Below are positions 47,891 through 60,210 of a stretch of 64,000 nt of DNA, piece by piece. Each line of letters begins with the position of its first letter. The stretch's first letter is position 1. The stretch comes from Anseranas semipalmata. Its lineage: Eukaryota > Chordata > Aves > Anseriformes > Anseranatidae. The stretch covers positions 310,001 to 374,000 of the forward strand of contig VXAA01004380.1 in assembly GCA_013399115.1 (NCBI GenBank). Reading direction: 5' to 3'. The position numbers and the translations under genes are program-made. Below the pieces are notes generated by a model. It saw nothing but the letters and a program-made list of their open reading frames with translations, searched no databases and was not told the DNA's origin.

Positions 47891-49820
47891 GGCAAACACA
47901 GTACACAGATTTTAATATTTTCTCCTCTGACAGATTTATCAAAGTAATTCTGAAGTTCTGTTGAACCCACTGCACTTTATTGTTACTTTATAAAACACGA
48001 AAAAAGAGATCTATCAGCACAACTAATGTTGACTTTCCTGGGAGTCAGACAGCTTAACACTCTCACACCACTTTGTAAAATGCATATTTTCTCTGCCAAA
48101 CCAGCAAATGAAACCACTGTGACCGCCCACTGCAACACACCTTGATGTGGCGTTGAATTTACACTGAATCAGCAATGGAAATTTGGATGTATCACATAAA
48201 TTGCCTTCTAAGTTTTATCATACTTTCTTCTACTGAACTGACCAAGGTCAAAAGGTGATTATTCAGTATCTCCTTTACTTTTGCATATTGAGTCTTAGCT
48301 AAAAGACTTAGACATCTTGTCTCCAAATATGGCCATATTAGCTCTAGACTTGTGCTCACACTCAAATCCAAACTCCCTAACTGACCTTGCAGCCTACATG
48401 TTGACCTACACGTTGGTTAACACTGGAGTAAGCCAACCAGTGCAGCAGACAAAGGGATGGATCGATGCAAACTCAAGACTTTCTCCTGTGGGCAGAAGAA
48501 ATCCAACTTGTTCAAACTCCATGGTACAGAAGAACTGAGCCTATACTCAGGCACAACTAACAAAGACAAAGCAACAGAGACTAACTTGTGCATCTTCAGT
48601 AAATTATTGCAGAGATTAATTTGAAGCAAATAAGAAGACCTCACTGATCTCTGAGACAATCTTTAAACTGCACCACTGCCTTTTCAGGTATGTTAGCCAT
48701 AGCACCTACATAATTTAGCAAAATACTGATAGAAAGTAACTTGTCTCAAAGACTTCTTCTGAAACAGCAGGATTATGCATTCATGTTTGGATATGAGGCT
48801 GAAGGTACAAGCATACATGCAATCACCAGATACCGATCAGAGATTGCTATTCACTTCCTTTAATCACTTATTCTGAGAGAGATCTGGAGGTAAAGCCTCC
48901 TCTTGGGACCTACTTCAACAACCACCAGAGACAGTAGAAGTCTTTCCAATATAATTTGGCTCAGTCCTTTGAAAATGTTCAGGTGGCACTTCAGCTATGA
49001 GCAGAATCAGAAGGACTGCCAAAAAAATTGTTTCTTCCCCTGTTTCAGTAAGAACCTTAGTGATAAAAATTAGCTTTAAAATCCTAAACTGCAGGATCCC
49101 AACTACCATCCATTCAATTTCTGGTTAAGCTTATTTGATGCAGTGTATTACTCGGAATGATTTGGAGCTGTAAGAAGTGTTACAATAGTGAAGATTCCTG
49201 AATAAATAATTCTCAATTAAGTGTTAGCACCTAATTATATTAACTTATAGTAATTACCGATTCAATTATGAAATTGAAGATTAACCTGAAAATGCAGAGT
49301 GGCTAATTTATTTTTATGATAGCTATTCACTAATAGCACATGTAGTTGGACTTCTCTGGGCACAAGCAAGGTAAGGGTTATTTTAACAATTGTTTAGGAA
49401 GCTATATAATTTTGCAACACTTGAAGAATATCTGGCTAGAATACCTACCAGATTGTGTCTGAAACAATATCACATTTTATTATTTTATAGTCACATGCAT
49501 CCTGCACACAACAGCAGAAGAAATAGACAGACCTTGATGTTTGTCATCTCTTGTTATGGTTTTGTTTTTTCTTTTTTTTTCCAGTCAAAACTTGCATGGG
49601 GTGTTTCATGTCAGAATTTGACTTTTATAGTAAGTAAAAAAAGCAAACATTTACTAATGCAATTGTGTTTGTATTTTGTCTTGGCAAAAGGAAAGTTAGA
49701 GATTGTTTTGTGGTTCAAATTTGGGTAGAGGGGAGAATAGGATCAACTGTCAGTCTAAATGATTTTAGCTAAGTATTTAGGGAAAGCATTTGGATATTAA
49801 TAACAGTGAGGTAGGGTTGT
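47891..49820. other. Unique sequence, no gene recognised
   Basis: Open frames of 64-112 codons (for example 49390-49728 on plus) have no motif or splice support. Confidence 0.45.
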
Positions 49821-49824
49821 CTGA

Positions 49825-49973
49825 GTTTGCTGTGAAACTTTGAAGATTTTAAGAACAGTGTAGAAAAGAGTAAGGTGAAGTGGACATAGATAAAGATTCC
49901 TTTGGGGCAGTGAAGATCAACTAGATGAACTCCTGACGTTCCTTCTAAACCTCAGATTTTATGAATTTTATTC
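49825..49973 (+). mobile_element. Old CR1 3' end
   Basis: Blocks match the 3' UTR of older CR1 subfamilies in the right order. They are GAAGATTTTAAGAACAGTGT (family TGGAGGTTTTTAAGAACAGG), CCTTTGGGGCAG, CTAGATGAACTCCTGACGTT (family CTAGATGACCTCCTGAGGTC) and CCTTCTAAACC, followed by an octamer-like end TTTTATGAATTTTAT. It is a different and older subfamily from the copies at 37-40 kb, whose 3' UTR has the GTGGGAGGTG block instead. Confidence 0.8.
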
Positions 49974-52020
49974 TTTAAATAAGAATTCAATGTTTGACCT
50001 CTCATGTAATCTCATGATTATATTATTTTTAATGTAATAAAATACGAGAAAGAAAACGATCATTTTAGTATATTTTTCATAGCAGGATAACTGTTAACTT
50101 TCCATATTCTGTGACTAACGAGAGTTTTTCCCACAGATTTGTACTTTAAAATCATATGACTAAAAATTTAACAGCATGCCTTGGAATCTTAAACAGGTGA
50201 TTTTTCCCAAGTCACATTTTCTGTGATCAATTACTAATTGTGTTACTTACAATAAATATCATGATTCTAAACTACAAAGATAACAGGCTGTATCTGTGTG
50301 TAGTGCATGTCACATGTTTAAGAAATAACAAAGCAGTAAAGATTACTTCACGTGTACAGATTATGTATTATTTGTTAGTGTGTCACTTTCAGTATTCTTT
50401 CTTTTCCAAGTGAAAGTATAAAAAACATGTGATTAACTATGACACTTTATGTGTTAGCTTTTACCCAGATAAATGTCAGATTTAGATAATCCTATGGGAT
50501 CTATGCTTCAAATGCTTAGAAACATGACTCTGGAAGTTTAAGAAAATATATACATACATATTATTGAGATTAGTATACCCAATATTACAGTCCTGCAATA
50601 ATAATGCATGGGACAGGATTGAGTTTAGCAACCATCTCCAAGCATTCCCTATGTGAATTACTGGAAACCAAGTGTACGGTAAAGGGGAGTGGATTATTCA
50701 GTAAAGAAGACCATATCATTTCTAACTAATCCATCTCGTTCCTACATATATACATATATATTTTAATTTCAATCTCATAAGAAAGTGTATTTGTAACTTT
50801 CAGGAAGATAAAATATAGCGTATATAGCTTCCAAGAGTGACTGCTGTTTTGAGGAAGACATGGATAATTCCTTTTTATTCCAATGCGTGGGTTTTTGCAT
50901 GGGTAATTAGTTTTTCCTCTCCTATTCCTTCTTGTTTATATTTTTCCCATTTTAAGTACCAAACAACTATACATTGTTCTGACAAATAAGCTTCAGTATG
51001 AATAACAATGGTGCAGAAGGCCAAATATTTTTCTGTTGTAAAAGGAGTTCACATTTATTAGACAGGTCATTCCTGGGAACTGAACCTTGCAGGAGATTTT
51101 TCTAACTTATCTTTAGGCATTCAAATCCTTTTTCAAAATTATTTTGTCTTTTGAATTTTGTCTTTTAAGACACAGTCAAAGTCAATGGCACTATGACACT
51201 ACCTTAAATGGAGAATTACAGTTTTTGCAAAGCACCTCAGAGATACAAATAGTTTCATCTGCAAACTTGCTAGGAGGGCTGCTGTATACCTAGATCATTT
51301 TTTTTTATTATTTTATTTATTTTTTTTTGTCAGGTACCATTTTGATTAAAGAATCAGTGGAAAATTCTGGGCCCTGGCAATTTGTTCCTTTGCTTTCCTC
51401 ATCAGAGTCTGGAACTTGAAAGGTATAAAGAAATTAAAGAATCAAAAAAAAAAGGGAAAAAAAAGGTAAAATTCTTTGTACAACCTCAGAAAGTTTCATT
51501 TGAGTTTTGGATAGATTGTTTCACATTTAAACAGAAACTTGACATCGCCCAACATAATGTAAACAAGTTATATAGCAGTTCATTGTCTCAGCGCCACTTT
51601 CATCCCACTCTTCTCACTTCATGACCCATTTACTCCATGTTTCAGTTATTTCCAAAAGGTATAATGTATTACTCTACATCTTCAAAGAAAACAAAATATT
51701 TAAAGATTTTTTTACTGGTAAGAAGTTGAGTGCAAGCTGAGTACATGAAATGAGTGTAGGAGAGGAAATCAAGCTTTCCAATATGAAACAGAGTTGACAC
51801 TGGATGTGCAGAAAAAGAAGTGTGAACAGCAATGTTAATGTTTGTACTTGAGTCCTCCTTTTCCCATTGCTGCTGGTTAACTCACAAATACAAAAATTAC
51901 ACACCTGTCTGCCAACTAAGCACAGCTGCATAGATCTTCCTGCTGATCCAACCATCTGCAGAATGCAGTAGCCAGTTTAAGAAATCCCTTGCACTCTTAG
52001 GAAACAATACTTAATTTGCC
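49974..52020. other. Unique AT-rich sequence
   Basis: No gene recognised. Low-complexity T/TTA at 51298-51330 and A-rich at 51445-51467. Confidence 0.5.
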
Positions 52021-52021
52021 A

Positions 52022-52080
52022 AGTGCTGTCTGCAACTCAAAAGAGGCATCCGTTCACTGGGTTTCTTGATTGACAGCACT
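52022..52080. repeat. 59-base stem-loop with 9-bp terminal stem
   Basis: AGTGCTGTC (52022-52030) pairs perfectly with GACAGCACT (52072-52080). A weaker second stem forms inside (TCAAAAGA with TTTCTTGA). Size is near that of a microRNA precursor, but the internal loops are large and uneven. I recognise no mature microRNA. Confidence 0.6.
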
Positions 52081-55000
52081 GGATTCAATTTGGGATCCTA
52101 AATGGACAGACCAGCCAGTTTCAGTTTTTCTGAGGTTCATGAAGGTCCTGATGCAAATCAGACTGTTTTTTATTCATGCACCAAAAGAGACAGGCTGAAA
52201 GAATCAGCCTACTGATACCTATCCATAGAGAAACAGTGGGCAGCAAGGAAGGTGCAGACCTTAAACATCCAGAAATCCACATCAGATATAATGCTGCTGT
52301 GCACACACTGCTCAATATACAGAAAATATGTGATTAGAGCTTTTTGACAATTTGAAACATATGTAACTAGATATACCAGGAATTTAGTGTGGGAACACTA
52401 AATTTAGAATTTAGAGTGCTCAGTGCAGATTTAACTAGGCCTTTATCAAAACATTCATTTCTTCAGCAAAAAAAGAAACAGACTGATGTTGCATTTTAAA
52501 GAAAAAAAGGGATGAAGAAAATATACTGGGTACTTAAAATACATTCGCTGTTAAGAGATAAGGGAAGATACAGATGATTTCTCCAACTCTTAAACCATAT
52601 CCTTCTCTTGGAAAACAGCTCTGTGTAAAATGTGAATAGGCAAGACAACTTTTATTGAGAAAAGAACAGGATTCTGCATATTGTAAGTATCACACCTAAT
52701 TTTTTAACAACATTCCAAAACCAAGGCTTTTGGAAAATTACTGCTGAAAATAATGAGATACAATAAAACTATGGTAAAACATGGTAAATTATGATGATCT
52801 GCCTGACACTCTCAATGTAGAAACAAGAGGAAACATTTTCCAAAATGCTACTTGATTTGCAACCATTAATTCATGTTTTATTTAAACAAATGTTTTCTCC
52901 TGAAGTGTTTTTTTCTAATAAAAGGCCACTTAAGATCTTAAAAAAGAAATAGCACCTAGTTAACAACGTTCAGTAGCCTCTTCCGTCCCCAGAAATATAC
53001 ACACCAATTACCTTGCCTTTTGCACAGACTAGGCTATTCCAAGGAATCCCAATGTGATTCGCAAATATAATTAACAACGTGGCATGCCAACTTCTACTAC
53101 AACCATTATTTCTGAAATCATCAGCACTTGCCAATACAGTGTAAATGTTTAAAACAAAAGTGAAGAATCGGTTATCTGTCTAGGGGGCAAACACAATTGC
53201 TTCACTTGGACTTTGATCAAGATTGAACACTGGAGTTTACAGTCCAGCTCTTATTATTGCATTCCCACAGTATCTTGAAGGGTTAGTGTCCTTCAGCTTC
53301 ATAATGCATGATAACGCTTGATTGGGTGACTGCATCAGAATGAAGGGTGCTACACAATGAATAAGCGTGGGGTGTTTAGGAGAGTTCAGATGTTCTCCAA
53401 AACACTCATTTGGTATAGTTAAAAGCAAAGCAATTTGGGGGTAGGAGTAGGTAGGCTGGCTGCAGCAACTACAGTATCCAGAGACTGCTCACTCTGTGTC
53501 CTTACTGATTTTAGCTTTTAGGCGATTATTACACATCTAGCTATAGGCAGTCCTCTGGGTATCACTTGGCATATTCCTGACATACTGCCTAAGGTAAAAT
53601 GTGTTGACTGTTGTATGCTGAGTCCCAGCATATTGGAAGAATCTCAAGCTGGTCACTCAGGCTATCCATATGGTCTGATACCATCGTAGCCCAACAAAGA
53701 CTATTGCAGGATACACCAAGGCATCTTAAACACTGCAGCAGGCATTACAGCTAGAATTCGTAATGATGTTATGGTTCAGGAATTTTGCTTTATGAAACAA
53801 TAAATTGTGTTTACTTTCCCTGGTTATAAGGGAGGAAGTGAGAATTCCTGGGTTGCTCAAAAAATGTAAAGCAGGATCAACAGTAAAAGATGTTGAAGGA
53901 GCAGCATTTCCCTGAGAAGCAGCCAACTTAGAAGTGGAATATGGATTAGTGTCATCAGCAGCTGCAGCAAGAGCTGCACAGGCAGTCTGACGGGGCACTT
54001 TCCTTGCACATCATTCTGAGGCTGTACAGCTGAGCCACTCAGAAAATCAGAGCTGAAAAATTTTGTCCAGAACTATCAAGCAGATTTGCACCCTCTCTAC
54101 ACTCTGAATTTTACAGGTTACTGAATAAAGATGAATTAATATCTTATATAGCAGGTATAATTTTGATCTTCATAAAATAAACATGTAGTTCCACTACTGT
54201 ACACAGCAATGGCATGAACTAGAGTCTGATGTGCCATACAGCATCTTTACAGAAGTCTGTAATCTCTTGTTGGATGAGGAAAATAAAAGCTCTTTATAAA
54301 CATTCCAGTCAATCTTTTCTTCAAATTCTCTTTTAATTGTGAAAACTGTATCTGGGAAGTCTCTAACATGTTCAGATATAACTGGGAAACAATTTTCTTT
54401 TTTAAAATGTAATTTTGTGATTACCTAAATAACCTAATCAATTATAAACTAACATGAAATATGCTAGAAATGAGTCTTCCACCATTAATTCAGTGGTAGC
54501 ATTAATTTCTGTCTCTATGTTTAACTGGCTGTATTCAACAAACCTGCAGGGAGTTCATGTATCTACCTCTCTTAGTTGAAACAGGACAGTAAGTTTAAAA
54601 ATTGTGAAGGCATTGATTACTGAATGACTGATAGTTTGACTGCAAACACCATTTTTCTTCAGAAATACAAAAGACCAACAAGTACTTATACAATAAAGTT
54701 TTTCAAGTGACAAAAGATGCTTAAATTTAAGTCGCGCAATCTCAAGAGTGTGTTTTGTCAATTTTAAAACATTCTGGGTAAGCATAGGGCACATTTACAT
54801 CACATTCCTAGGCTCACTAAAAAAAAAAAAAGAAATTCTGGAAGTCTTGGTTTACCTCCTAAGATGTCTCAAGGCAGGCACCTGAAATAGCAAGTACCAA
54901 AAGTGACAGCACACTTTTGAAAATATAAGCTTCTATTTCCAAAGCACAAAGTGTTATTATTCTTACTGACTTTCAAACATGAAAAAGCCTGAGTTATTCA

Positions 55001-55559
55001 CCACACATACTCAGAACCACATCTAGTTTCTTTGCTCTTGTTTAGATTGAGTTGGTTTCTCACAGTGTCTTTATTTCCGTCACTTGAGGCTGCCCCTGTG
55101 TATCCTTTTGTGTTCTTACTAACATTCCAGAAAAGTTGCAGAATTCAAAATAATAAGTGAGTTTTCCAATAGGATTATAGTATTTACCTTTATATTAGCA
55201 TCAAAAGACCTCCCTGCTATCTAAGGAGTTGGCAATTTTTAGTTTTGTAAAAGACTTCTGAATATTGCAGACTTGCTTGCGTTCTCCTTCTACTTAAAGC
55301 GAAATAGTTTTCTAGAGAACTATGAAGAGCATAGCTCTGTGCAATTTTAAGGTACAGGCACAGTATGAGGTACGTCCTTATTCATAGACTGCCCATTCCA
55401 CAGTATAACATAATTACATGGCTTTTAGTATCTAGAATGTCCTAGGAGTAGGTGAAAAATAAGACAATTCCTAACTTTAATACTAACGAACAGCTCTGAC
55501 CAGAGAGTTCCACTACCCTAGTGGATTATTCATTTATGCTACTGGGAGACATATCAAAC
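52081..55559. other. Unique sequence, no gene recognised
   Basis: Holds a 10-bp hairpin (next entry) and an A-run at about 54820-54831. A 90-codon minus frame at 53726-53998, rich in Ala, Ser and Asn, has no recognisable motif. Confidence 0.45.
52381..52404. repeat. Perfect 10-bp hairpin, GGGA loop
   Basis: AATTTAGTGT and ACACTAAATT are exact reverse complements around GGGA. A partial third copy (AATTTAGAGTG) follows. Confidence 0.85.
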
Positions 55560-55688
55560 TTTTTATCCCCATCCTACAGATGGGAACACTGAGGAAGCAA
55601 GACTATACGACTTATCAAATCTGTGGGTGGTATCAATATCACAAGCAGGAGTTCATAACTTCTAAATTAGTTCTTATGCTACTGCCCA
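55560..55688 (-). mobile_element. Ancient MIR-type SINE, antisense
   Basis: Reads as the reverse complement of MIR: TTATCCCCATCCTACAGATG, then GGAACACTGAGGAAGCAAGA, a GACTTATCAAATCTGTGGGT stretch (family AACTTGCCCAAGGTCACACA), ACAAGCAGGAGTTCATAACT and finally TAGTTCTTATGCTACTGCCC. That last stretch corresponds to the MIR 5' end, with CTCTTAACCACTATGCTA in the family. Nearly the full element is represented. It is heavily diverged, like the fragment at 7120-7253. Confidence 0.85.
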
Positions 55689-56639
55689 GTCATCTCAAAT
55701 TGTGACCATGAGCATTAGTAAATAATCAAATTGACCATACAGTCCTAATAACTATGTATTTAAATTAGCCAATTTGTTATTATAATTACAAGTTTAATCT
55801 GAATTCTGCATGTGTAATAAAATTTAGGTCTACCCCAAATATGTTTATTATAGCAGATTGCAATTTTTAATTTCCTGACACTCTGCAGATGTCAGAGAAG
55901 GGTTACTGTGATCCCTATGTCTTTTAATATGCCCTAAAGATGAGTGAATCAAGATGAAAAAATCCATGAACCATAGGCAACCTCATTATCCATACTCTCT
56001 GTGCTATTCATTTCCTAAGGACTGTTCTATATGAGGGAAATTATCTATATTCTTCATATACTGTAGAAGGATAGATCTATTTTTGCTTTGCTACATTCCC
56101 CCCACCTCTAAACGGTACTCCCTCTGTTGGTATAATCAAAAGATGGCCACTTGTCCACAGAAGTTTAATAAATGTCTACATTCATATATTTCATTCTATA
56201 TTTTTAGCAAAATACACAAACATTGAACATAACTGTTACATACTCTTAAAAAGGAATTAGGCCTTAAGAGTTAGCTACCTTATTTTGTTCTAAAATTCAA
56301 CAAACTCTAAGAAAATCTCTTTTTATACAATCTTTTGAATATGTCATTTGCTATTTATATTTGATGGCCTTAAGGAAAAAAAAAGTTACAAAAAGGTATT
56401 AATGCAAGTAGATAATAAAGCTGCATTCTATAAATCTATAGCAGCTTACAGTAATCATTAAAGCATGCAAAACTCTTTCATCTATTCAAAAATATGCAGT
56501 GCACAGAATGCCTGCTAAGGTGCATGACAAGTCAGAGTTAAATATATATTAATAAATGAATTAGCTTCATAAATAATAGCCATAATGACATTTTAGGAGA
56601 CAATAAGTCTGAGGATTGTCAGAAAATGGTTGATGTATG
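55689..56639. other. Unique AT-rich sequence
   Basis: Nothing recognised. Confidence 0.5.
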
Positions 56640-56960
56640 AGCTTCACGTCTCAGTGATTCTTCAAAATGAATAGGCTTTGCGAGATAGTTCAGACCCACG
56701 ACCAGCCTATTTCCTTGAATAATTTACTTGTTGTCAATTTGTACAGCCACATTACACATGCAAATTGTGCTGCCTGTGCAAACACCACTTGGAGATGATA
56801 AAAACAAATTTACGAAGGCTATAGAGGAAGGATTTATTTCACTTTCTCGCCCAGGTCAAGCAATACATGTATCTGACGATTGTGTGTACCCAATTTTGTT
56901 GTAATTATATCAGCAAATTATTCTTTATAATCTTATTATTTTTAGCAGTCTCCTTGTGCT
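56640..56960. promoter_or_regulatory. Possible conserved non-coding block with octamer site
   Basis: An ATGCAAAT octamer lies at 56758-56765, near ATTA and TTGTCAAT-type cores. The complexity is higher than in the flanks and there is no repeat content. Regulatory role is inference. Confidence 0.25.
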
Positions 56961-57333
56961 TGGGATAATTAGCTTTCTTCACTCAGTGTAAAAACAATTC
57001 AACTTGCCAGCTAGGCAGGGCACAGCTCCATTATCTGTTTTGGGTTTAAATTTATTCCCTATATTCTTGGACACTTTGTGTAAATTAAAAATTTCATAGT
57101 CCCTAATACTGTACACGCTGTTCATTCAGTGATGAATTAAGGTCCCTAAACCTCTACGTTTGCTATTAGATATCTCACCCACTTTATATGTTAATCTGTG
57201 CTAATGAATTCCACAACCCCTAGCCACAGCGAGATGACTAAAATTATTACCACTTACAGAGATATGCCTTTTTCATTTAAAGTTCAATTCAAATTGCTCC
57301 CATAAACAGTCTGCCACACAAAGATACCTCCTT

Positions 57334-57675
57334 TAAAGAAGAGTTACTTACCTGTAAGTAGAGTTCTCTGAAGGTAGTATTATCTTTGGATACACATTCC
57401 TCAGACACGTGACCTCTGGTTGTGGCACGGGGGAGTGGATCCACCCCTTGATAGTTAAGACTTTTTCCTTAAGGCACTTCATTACCTCTGCAGCTCCTGT
57501 GCCCCAAGGGTTATTTATGCCACATCCTGGCAACACAACTGCCCGTTGCCCTCTCAGGTAGGCCTTGGACCCGGCTGGAGAGCAAAGGGGCTCTTTAGAG
57601 AAGAGGCTGCAGTGTTGACAGAACATTTGCACAGCAGCTTTGTACTGAACAAGTTTCAGGTAAGTGCTTTCCCTC
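57334..57675. mobile_element. Possible ancient MITE-like repeat with inverted CAGGTAAGT ends
   Basis: ACTTACCTG at 57346-57354 and its exact inverse CAGGTAAGT at 57657-57665 bound a 320-base, GC-richer block with A-rich outer flanks. The left end (GAGTTACTTACCTGTAAGTA then GAGTTCTC) resembles a repeat start I recall as abundant in reptile genomes, family name not certain. A 138-codon minus frame spans the block (57764 to 57348) and ends exactly at the left motif. No transposase motif is seen. Alternatively both ends are perfect splice-donor sequences on opposite strands. Confidence 0.35.
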
Positions 57676-60149
57676 TCAAGACAGCTACCTGTAAGCCTGC
57701 CATTCATGGCAAGAACAACGAATCCTGTGAAACATAAACATTCAGAAGGCAACAAAAAGCTCACCTGCGTAGCACAGCTACAGTCGCTGAGGTGTCAGCT
57801 TGCCCATGGTACAGCTACTTGAACTTCACAGGGAGTCTGGATACACAACCACAATTCTGCTACTCTGAAAAGAAGATAATTTAAATATTGCAGTTACCAC
57901 GATAAAGGAAAATAGCAATACCCTCTGCTGAGCAATTGTGCTTCAAACCAGTAGAGGGCATTGGTACATATAGAGCCTAAATAGGTTCCTTACGGTAGCT
58001 TGAGAAGTCGGATATTTTTTATATAAAGGAAACAAAAGCACATTTCAAATACTGTTCAGAATAGCAAAACTAGCCCTTCAAAGTTAAACCAGTGCAAAAT
58101 AAAACTAAAAAGATTGAGATGCTCATAATATTTTCTAATTATATAGACCTTTATTGAAGTACAAATACTAAAGTAATTAATTTTTAACCTATAGCCTTGA
58201 AAAGTAGATAAAATAGTGTTGTTAGCTTCACAAACCAAAACAAGGAGAGGTAAAGTGACTTGTTTTAATGCCATATCTGAGTGCCACATGAAGGAACTCC
58301 TAGCTGTAAGTCTCACTGTTGCACTTCTGAATAATGTCTAAATACACAAAGAAAAACTCTCCAACAGGTTAAGAAAACTGCTTTCCGACTCTTCTTGGGT
58401 AAAAACAGTCAGGTTATAAATATTTCATTTAGTGATATGGCATAAGGGTGTTTCTCTTCTACTGCTGGAGCAGAGCAAATGTGTCCAGGACCCCAATACA
58501 GTATATGGAGTTTGTGTCCATTACAACAAAATTGGAACTGATGTAGTTGGATCCCTGAGGTTTGTCCTATAATAGAAGAAGACCCTAAGAGAAGGGAAAA
58601 CTCTTCATTGTAGTGAAATACATGACTGTGGGTCACATAGAAATATATTCAAAGTAACACGTAGTTGTAGCAACGCCGGAGTCAGTTCAGCAAGCGGTCA
58701 TCAGGTCCCAGGTAGGTGAAGTGCTGTGGCAGTTAACAAGAACTGAACTTCATGCCCTCGTTGCCCTGCCATTGACAGTATCCAACAAGTCAGCTCAGGG
58801 TTAGTAGGTACATCTACAACAGCTCAGTTATGCTTTTGCCTTCTGCAAAATCTTATTCTGAGAACCCAGACCATCTGCATCTTTAAGGGCTTACAGATTT
58901 TTTGCAGACCTACCCCATAAGATTAATTAGTCTAATTATTATTTATTCCTTGGCTTGACGTAGTATCTAAAATCTGTCACAGACCTTCAGTGGCAATTTA
59001 AAATTAATTGGCTAAAACTTCTCCACTAGTTTGTGTTCAGTCCGCTGCTCCCTATCCACACCTTCAGTATTACCACTTTCAAAGCCAAATCTGACCTGCT
59101 ATCGAATCAGTTCCTGAACTGCCATAGTATTCAACAGCAGCATTCAGAATTAATCCACCCAATACACAGGACTGAAAGCTGTGGTGGCTTCATAATTTGA
59201 GCAGATATCCCTAACTGAGGGGAAGGTAGCATTTGCTATGAATGCTGACCCATCAAAAGCAGGCCTGACAGTTTTGCCCTTCCAATTTAGTCTGCTGACA
59301 GTCTCTGTCAACACCCTGAACAGTCCAAATGGGATCAAAACCTTCAGAGTTTATGACTGCTGTAGACAAGTTTGATGAAAGCTGTGGAACCATTTTAAAC
59401 TTTATCTTTGAGGAAATAAGCTGAAAATATCTTGCTCATGTCTCACAGGAATACTGTGGTTAGAATGATAACTGAACGTAGATCTTCCAAGTCTCCAACG
59501 CGCACTTGGGACAAAGGGTCTTCCTTCCTTCCTGAATACTGTGCACTAATACTTCAGAGATGCCTTTTTTTTTTTTTTTTTTTAAGTAGGCAAAGCAACT
59601 TGCTCGTGTGCTCCCGCTGTGTAAAAACACAGGCTTTCCTTCTGCATCTATGGAAAAAAAATCATCAAAATGCAAACCTCAGAGGAACAAGGACACAGTA
59701 AATGACTGTATGACAATCTTCTCGGTAAAAGCTCAGGGCTTGGTCCTACATTGTGCAGTTATACAGTGCTCTCAAACAAGCAAATTTAGAAATATTTGAG
59801 CAAATATCTGTTGTGCTCTGATGTTGCACGAGAGCCCTATGGATTGACCATGGAGTTCTTGGCTAGTAACAGGCACAAGGACCAAGAATGGAGCACACTG
59901 CAAAGCTTCTCAGCTGTACGCAGGGGATTATACGTAGGTCAATCTTTCTTCATTTTTAGTCAGAACACTATTCTTTGTTACATCCCTTTCCATTTTTTGC
60001 TTAGTATCCTTGAGAACATGGGAATGAGAATGCAAGGGAACTTGGGACTTAGATCAACTGACAAGTGACAATATCTAGTACAAAAAACCAACTGTATGCA
60101 CATGCCACCAATTTGTGTTCTTTGTGCTCTCTACTGCTCACTCTTGGCT
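57676..60149. other. Unique sequence with T19 run
   Basis: T-run at 59565-59583. Open frames of up to 90 codons lack motifs. No other repeat recognised. Confidence 0.45.
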
Positions 60150-60210
60150 TAATCCAAAACTAAATGAAGTCAATGGAAATCTTTCCACCAACTTTAACGG
60201 GCTTTCGATT
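60150..60210. repeat. Imperfect inverted repeat of old interspersed type
   Basis: The 29 bases at 60150-60178 and 60182-60210 are inverted with 19 of 29 positions paired around a three-base loop. The left arm contains GAAGTCAATGGAAA and the right arm ACGGGCTTTCGATTAGGGC. This matches, from memory, a palindromic interspersed repeat of amniotes built on AAGTCAATGG / CCATTGACTT. I cannot name its family. Confidence 0.45.
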
